Shown piece by piece: positions 1 to 9,337 of a stretch of 64,000 bases of DNA. The stretch spans positions 4,279,501-4,343,500 of the forward strand of contig NZ_LBIA02000001.1 of NCBI RefSeq assembly GCF_001006325.2, written 5' to 3'. The notes below the pieces were generated by a model. It made no database searches and was not told the origin of the DNA. It saw only the letters and a program-made list of their open reading frames with translations. The DNA is from Afipia massiliensis. Lineage in GTDB: Bacteria; Pseudomonadota; Alphaproteobacteria; Rhizobiales; Xanthobacteraceae. The number at the start of each line of letters is the position of its first letter. The stretch's first letter is position 1. A program made the translations under genes and the position numbers.

Positions 1-549
1 GAACAGGATCAGCGACAACAACATCATGATGATGCCCGCTTCCTGCCCCGGCGTGCCGGAGAGAACTGCCTGCGGCGGGTACAACGTCCATCCGGCGCCG
101 GTCGGACCACCGGGAACGAAGAAAGTCGCAACCAGCACCACCACGGCAAGCAGATAGATCCAGTAGCTCAGCATGTTCGCGTACGGGAACACCATGTCGC
201 GCGCGCCCACCATCAGCGGGATGAGGTAGTTTCCGAAGCCGCCCAGGAACACCGCGGTGAGCAGGTAGATCACCATGATCATGCCGTGCATGGTGATGAA
301 CTGGAGATACTGGCTTGGGTCGATAAACGAGAACGTGCCGGGGAATCCGAGTTGCAGCCGCATCAGCCACGAGAGCACCAGCGCGACCATCCCGATCGCC
401 ATCGCGGTGAGCGAATACTGTATGGCGATGACTTTGGCATCCTGAGAGAAGACGTACTTCGTCCACCAGCTGTGCGGATGATAAAGATCGACCTCTCCCA
501 CCTCAGCCGGCGGAATGCGTGCAATGACGTCAGACGGGACATCAACCAT
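1..549 (-). CDS. coxN: Cytochrome c oxidase subunit I, N-terminal part (CoxN/CtaD-like)
   Basis: Partial: 183 in-frame codons from the ATG at 547-549 to the window edge, with the C-terminus missing. This is the haem-copper catalytic subunit of an aa3-type oxidase in the inner membrane. The segment 'HGMIMVIYLLTAVFLGGFGN' carries the first axial His for the low-spin haem and the conserved GGFGN(Y)L(I)PL(M)VGA(R)DM region, and two hydrophobic helices are visible before the edge. It lies 76 bp downstream of the subunit II gene and is probably co-transcribed with it. The N-terminus resembles the alternative CoxMNOP oxidase of Bradyrhizobium more than the housekeeping CtaCD; that subtype assignment is from memory. 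The oxidase assignment is secure, the subtype less so. Confidence 0.93.
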   Translation of the reverse strand, partial: MVDVPSDVIARIPPAEVGEVDLYHPHSWWTKYVFSQDAKVIAIQYSLTAMAIGMVALVLSWLMRLQLGFPGTFSFIDPSQYLQFITMHGMIMVIYLLTAVFLGGFGNYLIPLMVGARDMVFPYANMLSYWIYLLAVVVLVATFFVPGGPTGAGWTLYPPQAVLSGTPGQEAGIIMMLLSLILF

Positions 550-625
550 CGAAATGTCCTCCTTGGTCTTCCTCTCGTCGGAGAAGGGTTCGCCTCACGA
601 TATGCGGCGTCTCTTCATCGATTTT

Positions 626-1459
626 TTATTCACTGCCTGTCGTGTAAGTCGCCTTCATAATGTTGCGCGGACCGGACAGTTCCGCGAACGTCTGCTGCTG
701 CTCCAGCCACGCCCGATAATCTTTCTCTTCCTGAACGATGACCTTTCCCCGCATCTGCGAGTGCGCGAGGCCGCAAAGCTCCGCGCAGAGAACCTCGAAC
801 GTTCCCGTCCGCGTGGGAGTGAACCAGAAGTAAGTGACCGAACCAGGCACCATATCCATTTTGGCGCGGAACTCCGGCACATAGAAATTGTGCAGGACAT
901 CGATCGATCGCAGCAGCACCTTGACCGGCTTGCCGATTGGCAGGTGGAGGTCGCCGTTCTCGATCACGATGTCGTCCTGTCCGGCGGAATCCTTGGGATT
1001 CAAACCCAAAGGATTTTCAGCGCTGACGTTGCTGGCGTCGGACGTCCCCATCCGACCGTCCTTACCTGGGAGCCGGTAGCTCCAGCGCCACTGCTGACCC
1101 ATGACCTCGATCTCGGTCGCATCCGCAGGGACTGTCACGAACTGATGCCAGACGACAAGACCGGGCGCCAACATCGCTCCGACGCCAACCGCGGTTCCGA
1201 TTGTGAGCCACCATTCGAGCTTTTTGTTTTCCGGCTCGTAGGCTGCCTTCCTGCCTTCCTTGTGATGAAAGCGGTAAACGCAATAGGCCATGAAGGCGAC
1301 GATGGCGAAAAAGACGGCACCCGTGATCCAGAAGGTCATGGTGATGGTGTCGTCGATGTAACTCCAGTTCGAGGCAATCGGCGTCCACCACCATGGACTC
1401 CAGAGGTGGAACGCCACCGAGGCGACCGCGACCAAAAGAAATATGAGCGCTACAGCCAT
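626..1459 (-). CDS. coxM: Cytochrome c oxidase subunit II (CoxM/CtaC-like)
   Basis: 277 residues. Subunit II carries the CuA centre that receives electrons from cytochrome c on the periplasmic side. Copper ligands are visible near the C-terminus: His about 190 in 'VLHNFYVP', then 'CAELCGLAHSQM' (Cys225, Cys229, His233, Met236). 'GQQWRWSY' is the conserved aromatic region. Hydrophobic segments lie at about 2-18, 41-63 and 85-104. The start at 1459 is preferred because it opens directly with a membrane segment and has AAGG-type sequence upstream; an in-frame ATG at 1546 would add 29 polar residues unlike the family. It is first in the operon with subunit I. The complete CuA ligand set argues for a cytochrome c rather than a quinol oxidase. 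Confidence 0.93.
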   Translation of the reverse strand: MAVALIFLLVAVASVAFHLWSPWWWTPIASNWSYIDDTITMTFWITGAVFFAIVAFMAYCVYRFHHKEGRKAAYEPENKKLEWWLTIGTAVGVGAMLAPGLVVWHQFVTVPADATEIEVMGQQWRWSYRLPGKDGRMGTSDASNVSAENPLGLNPKDSAGQDDIVIENGDLHLPIGKPVKVLLRSIDVLHNFYVPEFRAKMDMVPGSVTYFWFTPTRTGTFEVLCAELCGLAHSQMRGKVIVQEEKDYRAWLEQQQTFAELSGPRNIMKATYTTGSE

Positions 1460-2032
1460 CCCTTGTTCATCCTTGCCTCTAGAGGCTACGGACTTTAAGG
1501 GGCATGGATCATGTCGGCATCGGATGGCATGCCTGAAGCTAGCCACCGCAATGCTGGCCGCCTTGCCCCCTTAACCGGTCGCAACGTTGAACTCGACATT
1601 AAGTGGTTCAAGTCGGTCGGGTTCAATTCAGCGAGATGTTGCGATCGCTGGTGTCATCGAACTATGGGCATTACCACTACAGGATGTTCCTCGGCGGGCT
1701 TGGTTGTCAATAGACCGGCTTAGGCGAGCCGACGCCGTGAGCAGCTTGTTGAGACATTCGCGTGTCGTCGCGCGCGATACCGCATCGCAATCTAGAGGAC
1801 TACGCAGCGTCAGACTCAGACAAGGGAACCCAAGGCTACTGGAAAGATTTTTTTTGCAGATGCACAATCGATCTAACAGCGCGTGCTATTCTTCCCGGAT
1901 TCCGTTATACTTGCTCTACAGGTCGCGCCCTGTTTCGGATTCTATCGCGACTTCTGCGCACGAAGGCGATTGAACGCCGCTCCAAAAGTGACGCCCAATC
2001 TCGCCAGTGCTAATGCATGGGAGATTGTGACC
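1460..2032. other. Intergenic region with no supported gene
   Basis: About 570 bp between two divergently transcribed genes. Short open frames here lack ribosome sites and family features. It presumably holds the promoters of the oxidase operon (leftward) and of the DUF2189 gene (rightward); no specific regulator site stood out. Confidence 0.5.
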
Positions 2033-2935
2033 ATGGCCACACCGTATTCCGACAACATTCCGCAGGTTGTATCTGATCTTGTCGCCACCCCTGTTGTTCG
2101 CAACATCGGCTTCTCCGATTTACGTGAAGCGTTGCGGCTGGGCTGGGAGGACTTCAAAGCGATTCCAAGCCACGCAATCATCCTGTGCATCATCTATCCC
2201 GTACTGGGTCTTGTAATCGCCAGAACGGTGTTGGGCTATTCGGTATTGCCACTCCTGTTTCCGCTGGCGGCCGGCTTCGCATTGATTGGCCCCTTTGCGG
2301 CTCTGGGCCTTTATGAACTCAGCCGCCGCCGCGAACGCGGTGAAGAACCCTCTGCATGGCATGCGTTCGGTGTGCTGAGATCGCCTTCGTTCGGAGCCAT
2401 GCTCGGACTAGGTGTGATCCTGCTCATCCTGTTTGTGGTCTGGGTCGCCACCGCGGACTCCATTTACGTTGCCATCTTTGGCAACACCCCAGCCGCAAGC
2501 ATTCCCGATTTCGCCTCACGCATTTTTACGACCAGTGAGGGACTGAAGCTGATGATCGTGGGATGCAGCGTCGGCTTTCTGTTCGCCGTTATCGCCTTGT
2601 GTATCAGCGTCGTGGCGTTTCCACTGATGCTCGACCGGCACGCGAATACGACCGATGCAATCCGAACCTCGCTACAGGTTGTCATGAAGAACCCGATTGC
2701 CATGGCAACGTGGGGACTGATTGTTGCCGCGCTGTTGGTGATCGGATCGATTCCGTTGTTCCTCGGTCTCGCCGTCGTCCTGCCCGTACTCGGTCATGCC
2801 ACATGGCATCTTTATAGGAAGGTGCTCGAGCCAGACCCACATCCTTGGCAGGAACCTCCGCACCCGCCCAAGGGACGGCGCTATGCGGCGGACTTTCCTG
2901 CGTCGCTCCTCCCGTGGGGGCGAGACAAGCCGTAG
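2033..2935 (+). CDS. DUF2189-type integral membrane protein
   Basis: 300 residues with about six hydrophobic segments. It opens with a soluble stretch followed by 'IGFSDLREALRLGWEDF', typical of DUF2189 proteins, where a short amphipathic region precedes the membrane domain. The Arg/Glu-rich cytoplasmic loop 'ELSRRRERGEEPSAWHAF' and the late 'TWHLYRKVL' also fit the family. The start at 2033 has GGGAG about nine bases upstream; an earlier in-frame ATG at 1883 would add 50 residues of unlikely composition. The biochemical role is unknown. In many alphaproteobacteria this family lies near respiratory genes, and here it is divergent from an oxidase operon, so a loose link to respiration is inference only. 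Confidence 0.8.
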   Translation: MATPYSDNIPQVVSDLVATPVVRNIGFSDLREALRLGWEDFKAIPSHAIILCIIYPVLGLVIARTVLGYSVLPLLFPLAAGFALIGPFAALGLYELSRRRERGEEPSAWHAFGVLRSPSFGAMLGLGVILLILFVVWVATADSIYVAIFGNTPAASIPDFASRIFTTSEGLKLMIVGCSVGFLFAVIALCISVVAFPLMLDRHANTTDAIRTSLQVVMKNPIAMATWGLIVAALLVIGSIPLFLGLAVVLPVLGHATWHLYRKVLEPDPHPWQEPPHPPKGRRYAADFPASLLPWGRDKP

Positions 2936-2953
2936 GGCGAAGCGACGACAACC

Positions 2954-2983
2954 CATCCTCGCGCGCTAGCGCTCGCGAGGATG
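2954..2983. terminator. Hairpin between convergent genes
   Basis: A ten-base perfect stem, CATCCTCGCG (2954-2963) and CGCGAGGATG (2974-2983), around a ten-base loop. It lies between the convergent DUF2189 and tetR genes, so it could end transcription from both sides. There is no T-run on either strand. Confidence 0.45.
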
Positions 2984-3043
2984 TTCTGCGGACAAGCCAG
3001 CCGCGTAATGCTTCGCCGACAGATTGTGATGCAGCCTTCCTGA

Positions 3044-3622
3044 CTATACGTCGGGCAACTTGACGCCCGCATTCACCAGCAAAAGCCGAGCCACATCCTG
3101 CGCCGCCCTGGCAACCGAGCGATCACGCAGGACGAGGTTCTGCGCAATCGCACCATCGACAAGGACAGCCAGTTGCGTCGCCAGAAGCTCGGGGTTCTCC
3201 ACCCCGAGTTTGGTGACCTGATCGCTGAACCACTGACGTCGGCTTTCCTTGAAAGCCTTGGAGATCTTCCTCACCTGCGGGTCGGTCGCGCCGACCTCGG
3301 TCACGGCGTTGACAAAGGGACAGCCGCGCACGTCCTTGCTGGCAAATCCGCGCTCAAGCCTCTCGAACGCACGCAGGATTTGTTCGGCAGGCGGTCGGTC
3401 CGACGGCGGGATCGTCGAGAACCGGCCCTTGAGATAGGCGGCGACAAGCTGATCCTTGGACGGAAAATGGTTATAGAGGGTACGTTTGCTGATGCCGATT
3501 TCAGCTGCGATGGTATCCACCCCGACTGCCCGAATCCCCTGTAGATGAAACAACCGATCGGCGGTTTCGAGAATCCGCTGCTTCATCGGTTGTTTCTGGG
3601 GCTGTTTCTGAGATGACGGCAT
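3044..3622 (-). CDS. TetR/AcrR-family transcriptional repressor
   Basis: 192 residues. The N-terminal helix-turn-helix spans about residues 14-60 and contains the family signature 'TIAAEIGISKRTLYNHFPSK'. The rest is a variable all-helical ligand-binding and dimerisation domain. It is divergent from the MFS transporter at 3745, with only 122 bp between the two starts and a palindrome in that gap (3681-3698). This is the usual arrangement of a TetR repressor controlling itself and an efflux pump. The inducing ligand cannot be read from the sequence. Confidence 0.9.
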   Translation of the reverse strand: MPSSQKQPQKQPMKQRILETADRLFHLQGIRAVGVDTIAAEIGISKRTLYNHFPSKDQLVAAYLKGRFSTIPPSDRPPAEQILRAFERLERGFASKDVRGCPFVNAVTEVGATDPQVRKISKAFKESRRQWFSDQVTKLGVENPELLATQLAVLVDGAIAQNLVLRDRSVARAAQDVARLLLVNAGVKLPDV

Positions 3623-3680
3623 ATGTCATGGACCGGGGTTTATCGCTGCTTGACAGCGTAAAGCTTCGGCCCCAATCTAG

Positions 3681-3698
3681 TTACACAGGTCGGTGTAA
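3681..3698. promoter_or_regulatory. Probable TetR operator palindrome
   Basis: TTACAC (3681-3686) and GTGTAA (3693-3698) form a perfect inverted repeat with a six-base spacer. A second overlapping inverted repeat, GTCGGT / ACCGAC, begins at 3689. The site lies between the divergent tetR and MFS genes, where binding would block both promoters. Confidence 0.65.
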
Positions 3699-3744
3699 TC
3701 AACCGACTTGCAGCGTAAAATAGAACAAGAAAAGGACGCTACCA

Positions 3745-4980
3745 ATGAACGCGCTGCAAGCACTTCGTCCCGCTTTCCCCATCCTGCTCGGCGCATCGTT
3801 GATGCTCACCCTGAGCATGGGCATCAGGCAGAGTCTGGGCATTTTCATGCAGCCGCTGACACAGGATGTCGGCATCTCGATCTCCGAGTTCACACTGGCA
3901 ATCGCAATCCAGAACCTGGCGTGGGGCTTCACGCAGCCGATTGCGGGTGCCTATGCAGCACGCTTCGGATTTCGGCCCATCATGCTGATCGGCGCGGGAC
4001 TTTACATTGCCGGCCTCATCCTCATGGTGATCGCTCAGGGTTTTCTCAGCATCATGATCGGCGCCGGCATTCTGATCGGCACATCGCTGTCCTGTATCGC
4101 TTCGTCGGTGAGCATGGCGGTGGCGGCACGTGCCGTTGCAGCACCATCGCGCAGTCTGGTCCTCGGCATCGTATCGGCCGCGGGATCGCTGGGTGCACTG
4201 ATCGCGGCGCCGCTTGGTCAGGCACTGAATCAGGAATATGGCTGGCGCTTTGGCGTTGCCGGTTTCGTGATCCTGTCGCTGGCGCTAATCCCCGCAACAT
4301 GGTTTGCCGGAAAAGTGGACAAGGTCCCGCTTCCCGCGGCAACCTCAACTGATATGGATAATATCTCCGCGAAAACCGCGGCCGGCCGCGCATTCGGAAA
4401 CGCCTCCTTCATCGTGATGACGGGGGCGTATTTCGTCTGCGGAATGCAACTGGTCTTTCTCACGACGCATCTTCCAACCTATCTCGCAATCTGCGGCATG
4501 GACCCGATGTTGAGCGCCCAGACACTTGGCGTGATCGGCGGCTTCAATGTGCTCGGCAGCCTGTTCTTCGGCTGGGCAGGCGGCAGATGGAATAAGCTCG
4601 CGCTGCTCGGCGGAATCTATTTTTCGCGGTCTCTCATTCTGGCGTGGTACTTCATGCAGACGCCAACGACCACGACGACACTGATCTTCGCGGCCTTGAT
4701 GGGCTTTCTGTGGCTCGGCGTCGGCCCGCTGGTTGCTGGCGCAATTGTCGAGATGTTCGGACTGAAGTGGCAGGCGATGATCAGCGGCCTTGCCTTCATG
4801 AGCCACCAACTCGGCAGCTTCCTCGGCGCGCTTGGCGGCGGCCTGATTTACGACTCGCTCGGCTCCTACACACTGGCGTGGCAGGTCGGCGTCGCCATAG
4901 GTCTGACGGCTGGCATCATCCAGATTGCGTTTGCGCTGATACGCCCGTCCGAGCCGCCGCTAGCTTTGCGAACGACATAA
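3745..4980 (+). CDS. Major facilitator superfamily transporter
   Basis: 411 residues with about twelve hydrophobic segments in two six-helix halves, the standard MFS_1 layout. The first cytoplasmic loop has 'YAARFGFRPIMLIGAGLY', a degenerate form of the MFS motif A. A charged central loop ('AGKVDKVPLPAATSTDMDN') separates the halves. It is transcribed away from the TetR gene at 3622 with a palindromic operator between them, so it is probably an inducible exporter, although uptake of an organic anion is possible. The substrate is unknown. Confidence 0.87.
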   Translation: MNALQALRPAFPILLGASLMLTLSMGIRQSLGIFMQPLTQDVGISISEFTLAIAIQNLAWGFTQPIAGAYAARFGFRPIMLIGAGLYIAGLILMVIAQGFLSIMIGAGILIGTSLSCIASSVSMAVAARAVAAPSRSLVLGIVSAAGSLGALIAAPLGQALNQEYGWRFGVAGFVILSLALIPATWFAGKVDKVPLPAATSTDMDNISAKTAAGRAFGNASFIVMTGAYFVCGMQLVFLTTHLPTYLAICGMDPMLSAQTLGVIGGFNVLGSLFFGWAGGRWNKLALLGGIYFSRSLILAWYFMQTPTTTTTLIFAALMGFLWLGVGPLVAGAIVEMFGLKWQAMISGLAFMSHQLGSFLGALGGGLIYDSLGSYTLAWQVGVAIGLTAGIIQIAFALIRPSEPPLALRTT

Positions 4981-5007
4981 GCCGATTGCAGGCGAGCCCG
5001 AACCTGC

Positions 5008-6630
5008 TCAGCTACGCAGGCCGGGAGCCTCGTGGCCGGTGCGTGCGACATACTCGGTATACCCGCCGCCATACTGGTGAATGCCCTCGGGCGTTAGTTC
5101 CAGCACCCGGTTCGACAACGCGGCAAGGAAGTGCCGGTCATGCGAGACGAACAACATGGTGCCTTCGTACTGCGACAGCGCCGTGATGAGCATTTCTTTC
5201 GTCGCCATGTCGAGATGGTTGGTGGGTTCGTCCAGCACCAGGAAGTTCGGCGGGTCAAACAGCATCTTCGCCATGACAAGCCGCGCCTTCTCGCCGCCGG
5301 AAAGCACACGGCATCTCTTCTCGACATCGTCGCCCGAGAATCCAAAGCAGCCGGCCAGCGCGCGTAGCGAACCCTGCCCCGCCTGCGGAAACGAATACTC
5401 CAGCTCTTCAAACACGGTGCGTTCGCCGTCGAGCAAATCCATCGCGTGCTGGGCGAAGTAGCCCAGCTTCACGCTACCTCCCACAGCCACCGTTCCGTCA
5501 TCCGGCTCGGTCGAGCCAGTCACAAGCTTCAACAGCGTGGATTTTCCAGCGCCATTAATTCCCATCACGCACCAGCGCTCCCTGCGGCGGATCTGGAAAT
5601 CCAGCCCCTCGTAGATGCTCCGGCTGCCATAGCCCTTGTGGACGTTCTTCAGGCTGACGACATCCTCGCCCGATCGCGGCGCCGGCAGGAAGTCGAACGC
5701 AACCGTCTGGCGCCGCTTGGGCGGCTCGACCCGCTCGATCTTGTCCAGCTTCTTCACGCGGCTCTGGACCTGGGCGGCGTGGGACGCACGCGCCTTGAAC
5801 CGCTCGATGAACTTGATTTCCTTGGCAAGCATCGCCTGCTGGCGCTCGAACTGCGCCTGCTGCTGCTTTTCGCTCAGCGCACGCTGCTGTTCGTAGAACT
5901 CGTAGTTTCCCGAGTACGATGTCAGCCCGCCGCCGTCGATCTCCACCACCTTGGTCACGGTGCGGTTCATGAACGCGCGGTCGTGCGACGTCATCAGCAG
6001 CACGCCTTCATAGCCTTTCAAGAATTCCTCCAGCCAGATGAGGCTCTCCAGATCCAGATGGTTGCTCGGTTCGTCGAGCAGCATCGCATCGGGGCGCATC
6101 AAGAGAATGCGGGCCAGCGCCACGCGCATCTTCCAGCCGCCGGACAATGCGCCTACGTCGCCGTCCATCATCTCCTGGCTGAAACTGAGGCCTGAGAGAA
6201 CTTCGCGCGCCCGGCCCTCGAGCGCATAGCCGTCCAGTTCCTCGAACCGGTGCTGCACCTCGCCGTAGCGCTCGATGATGCTGTCCATCTCGTCTGCCCG
6301 GTCCGGATCCGCCATGGCGGCTTCCAGTTCCTTCAACTCGGTGGCGACAGCGCTCACAGGGCCGGCCCCGTCCATCACCTCGGACACGGCGCTGCGGCCA
6401 GACATCTCGCCGACATCCTGGCTGAAGTAGCCGATGGTCACCCCGCGGTCGACGGCGACCTGGCCCTCATCGGGCAACTCACGGCCTGTGATCATCCGGA
6501 ACAGCGTCGTCTTGCCTGCTCCGTTAGGCCCCACCAATCCGACCTTCTCTCCCCTCTGGAGTGCTGCGGAAGCCTCAATAAAGAGAATCTGGTGGCCATT
6601 CTGCTTGCTGATATTGTCGAGACGAATCAT
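5008..6630 (-). CDS. ABC-F family ATPase (ribosome-associated)
   Basis: 540 residues with two ABC ATPase domains and no membrane segment, the ABC-F plan (Uup/YheS/EttA relatives). The first domain has Walker A 'GPNGAGKT' at 34-41, signature 'LSGGWK' from 162 and Walker B 'MLLDEPSNHLD'. The second has 'GINGAGKS' from 357 and 'LSGGEK' at 443-448. The linker of about 240-320 is rich in Gln, Lys and Arg, as in the region that reaches P-site tRNA in characterised ABC-F proteins. Members act on ribosomes as translation factors or antibiotic-protection proteins; which applies here is not determinable. It stands alone, convergent with the MFS gene 27 bp away. Confidence 0.92.
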   Translation of the reverse strand: MIRLDNISKQNGHQILFIEASAALQRGEKVGLVGPNGAGKTTLFRMITGRELPDEGQVAVDRGVTIGYFSQDVGEMSGRSAVSEVMDGAGPVSAVATELKELEAAMADPDRADEMDSIIERYGEVQHRFEELDGYALEGRAREVLSGLSFSQEMMDGDVGALSGGWKMRVALARILLMRPDAMLLDEPSNHLDLESLIWLEEFLKGYEGVLLMTSHDRAFMNRTVTKVVEIDGGGLTSYSGNYEFYEQQRALSEKQQQAQFERQQAMLAKEIKFIERFKARASHAAQVQSRVKKLDKIERVEPPKRRQTVAFDFLPAPRSGEDVVSLKNVHKGYGSRSIYEGLDFQIRRRERWCVMGINGAGKSTLLKLVTGSTEPDDGTVAVGGSVKLGYFAQHAMDLLDGERTVFEELEYSFPQAGQGSLRALAGCFGFSGDDVEKRCRVLSGGEKARLVMAKMLFDPPNFLVLDEPTNHLDMATKEMLITALSQYEGTMLFVSHDRHFLAALSNRVLELTPEGIHQYGGGYTEYVARTGHEAPGLRS

Positions 6631-6733
6631 GTGCGCACGGGACCCGGAACAAGAAGTTTCGGCCGTGCTTTAATCCATGTAGCGCATCAACGGAAGAGTG
6701 TTCCGGACCGCCCCAGTGTCCTCAAATACCGGT

Positions 6734-9301
6734 CTAAACCAGGTGGAAATCGCTTTGATGCGTATGAAGTTCCACCGATGAACTGAGCCGGGTTGCCCCA
6801 TGCTCATCGTGAGCGCTGAAAAAATCAAAGCTCGTCATCACGTGAACGAGAGCAGCCACATCAGGCCCGTCCCCGGACCACGATCTTCCGGTCTGTATCG
6901 GATCGGAGGTTGAGCGTGCCTCGTGATCCGCGTCGCGGCCAAAATTCGATCTGAAAACGAAATGGTCCCCACTCCAAGTATCGCGCTGTTCTCCGGAACT
7001 GCTATTCCATGAGAACGCCACGTTGTGACTGGTCATAAAAGAGCTGTGACTATGGTGTGACGAACTCGTCTGGCTTGAATGTTCGGCGACGGTGCGGGAC
7101 CAGCCCGTATCCGCAAAGCTAGAACGGTCAGAATCAAAGTCCGTCGGAGCAGGTGTATGGGTTGATCCGTGCGCCCGTGCATCGTTCGCGCTGCTGTCGT
7201 GGGCACCGTTCGATGATACTTGATATGAAGTGTGCTCGCCGGAAGACGATGCAACTTCTCTTGACGACAACGAGCTTTCATCACTCTCCCGCGTGGAATC
7301 GCGGGAGCACTTTTCACCGCAATCGGCGGAATCGGATTTACTCACTTCGGAACTATGACGGCCCTGGCTCTCGTCGTTGACAGTGTCGCCGGTTTCTGCT
7401 GCCGCCGGATCGCGGCTAAGATCAGAGTCATTTGAGGCGATCGCGCCGTTTACACCGTCGTCATGGTGATGATGATCATGGTGGTGGTGGTGATGATGAC
7501 TGTCTGCAATGACAAGATCGAACTGATCGACGGCCGTGGCATTGTGCTCATCGCTTGCGACGACCTTGATATGAAGAACACATTCTTCACCCTTGGGCGG
7601 TGTTCCGGAAAATGTCATCGTCACCGGATCGAACGTGAGCCAGCCAGGAAGCGGATCGCCATTCGCCAGCATTACACGGTAGCTCAACGTATCGTTGGCA
7701 TCGAGATCGGCAAATACACAGGCCGGGATGACATATTCGAATCTGCAGCCTTCCCGTGCGCGCTGGTCCGGAATCGCGTGCTCGACAGTTGGCCGGTCGT
7801 TCAGCCCGTTGATGGTGAGAGTCAGGGTTTCTGGAACAACAGACGTTCCGGGTTGGCTATCAAAGCCGATCGTATAGATCGCTGATTCCCCAACGCCCAG
7901 AAATGCAAATCGGCTCGCGTCATACGTCACGACGCCGGTTGCTGGATCGACCCGCACCAGCTCGGCGAGATTGACGCCTTCCGGCGGCGGCACCGTGCTT
8001 TCCACGCCGGTAACAGCGCCGGTGCCCGATACATAGCGTCCGGCCGATTCTCCGATAACCTCACCATCGACTGTGACCGTGACCTGATCGCTGATGGTAA
8101 AGTTTCGTTCGACGGGTCCCTGCGATGCCTGGACATCGACCACATCTGCCACTGCAACCGTGCGCACCTCCGGAGGTTCGGGGGCCTCCGGAAAAACCAG
8201 AAACTCCTGTAGCGCGGCCGTGGCTGGTACGATTGCAACGCCATTTGCAAGGGCGATCAGCGCGGGCACGCCGGATTCACTTCCCAGCGTCGCAAAACTC
8301 CTGGTGGGATTTGCAAGCGGGTTCACGCTGGAACCGGTCCGATCGTTTCCGGGGCCGTCCGGATTATAGTTGGGATAGTAAATCTGAAAGACCTGCTGAA
8401 TAAGGTTCTTCTCGCTCTGGATGTCGGCGAGCGTTTTCAGTTGATCGACGGCGGAGACTGGCTGGCCGGCGCCATGCGGCGAGACAACCGTCACGAGCCC
8501 CGCTTGCGACACCACCCGGATCAGATCGCCGGTTACCTTGTCATAGAGATGAAACGAACCGATTTTTCCGTCCGGCTCCTTGAGCACGGAGAATTTGCTC
8601 GGTCCATCGTCTGCAGCGATTTCCACCATGACGGCGGTGCCTCGAATGCCCATCGTTGCAACAGGTGTTTCGACTCGCATATTGCCGAATTTGGCCGTGT
8701 GTCCGGCAACGAGGGTGATGGCCCCTTGCACCAGACTTAAAAGCGACGAGTTGGACGATCCATTGGGATCATACGTCATCTCATCCAGAACAATGCGTGC
8801 ATTGGATGCAAGACCCAAGGCCGTACCATCGACGAAACTGATTCCAATCGTGGTATCAGGCCCCGTCTGGATGACGTCACCTTTGAGAAGCCGATCGCCC
8901 TGTTTCAACTCTACAGGAACACCATTCCGGGTGATCACCGCGCTGCCGCTCATCTTGACGACATTGCCAACGGCGGGCACCGCGCTCGCGATCTGGTCCG
9001 CCTGGGCGTACTGGACTCTTGCCGTCATCGCCTCAACGACCCGTCCCGACAGGCTGGCTCCTTCCAGCGACATCAATGTCGGGCGATCTTCGCCTTTGAA
9101 GTATTCCGGAACGGTGACACTTCCGGCTTCATTGGAAATAACCAGATCGACGCCAACGCGATTGTAGTTTCCAGAGAACAGCAGTTCAGCGCCGACAAAG
9201 GCAGCCGCGTGACTTTCCCCGGGCACATCATCGCTCGTCGCGAATACAAAGCCGTCCACGACTGACAGCCCGGAGAAGTCTTGCGTGATGGCGTTGTTCA
9301 T
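6734..9301 (-). CDS. FecR/cadherin-like protein with His-rich patch, type I secretion-associated
   Basis: 855 residues, no conventional signal peptide. Order: an N-terminal beta-rich region (about 1-110), a FecR domain (about 115-225, 'SGSAVITRNGVPVELKQGDR' and 'ETPVATMGIRGTAVMVEI'), a VCBS/cadherin-like repeat (about 395-510, ending 'LTINGLNDRP'), a second cadherin-like or He_PIG domain to about 605, a His/Asp-rich patch (seven His, Asp, four His), and a Ser/His/Asp-rich tail of about 225 residues. It is the last gene of the secretion operon. The missing Sec signal and the plan of an N-terminal FecR domain with Ig-like repeats suit a large surface or exported adhesin; this is inference. The His patch could bind divalent metal. 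No RTX repeats are present. Confidence 0.8.
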   Translation of the reverse strand: MNNAITQDFSGLSVVDGFVFATSDDVPGESHAAAFVGAELLFSGNYNRVGVDLVISNEAGSVTVPEYFKGEDRPTLMSLEGASLSGRVVEAMTARVQYAQADQIASAVPAVGNVVKMSGSAVITRNGVPVELKQGDRLLKGDVIQTGPDTTIGISFVDGTALGLASNARIVLDEMTYDPNGSSNSSLLSLVQGAITLVAGHTAKFGNMRVETPVATMGIRGTAVMVEIAADDGPSKFSVLKEPDGKIGSFHLYDKVTGDLIRVVSQAGLVTVVSPHGAGQPVSAVDQLKTLADIQSEKNLIQQVFQIYYPNYNPDGPGNDRTGSSVNPLANPTRSFATLGSESGVPALIALANGVAIVPATAALQEFLVFPEAPEPPEVRTVAVADVVDVQASQGPVERNFTISDQVTVTVDGEVIGESAGRYVSGTGAVTGVESTVPPPEGVNLAELVRVDPATGVVTYDASRFAFLGVGESAIYTIGFDSQPGTSVVPETLTLTINGLNDRPTVEHAIPDQRAREGCRFEYVIPACVFADLDANDTLSYRVMLANGDPLPGWLTFDPVTMTFSGTPPKGEECVLHIKVVASDEHNATAVDQFDLVIADSHHHHHHHDHHHHDDGVNGAIASNDSDLSRDPAAAETGDTVNDESQGRHSSEVSKSDSADCGEKCSRDSTRESDESSLSSREVASSSGEHTSYQVSSNGAHDSSANDARAHGSTHTPAPTDFDSDRSSFADTGWSRTVAEHSSQTSSSHHSHSSFMTSHNVAFSWNSSSGEQRDTWSGDHFVFRSNFGRDADHEARSTSDPIQTGRSWSGDGPDVAALVHVMTSFDFFSAHDEHGATRLSSSVELHTHQSDFHLV

Positions 9302-9337
9302 ACGGGTTCTGGTGCCTCGGCTCCACGTTTTCCGCAG

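Noticed and set aside
626-1459. Quinol oxidase subunit II
   Set aside because: All CuA ligands (two Cys, two His, Met) are present, which quinol oxidases lack.
6734-9301. RTX toxin or classic Ca-binding adhesin
   Set aside because: No GGxGxDxUx nonapeptides were found in any protein of the locus.
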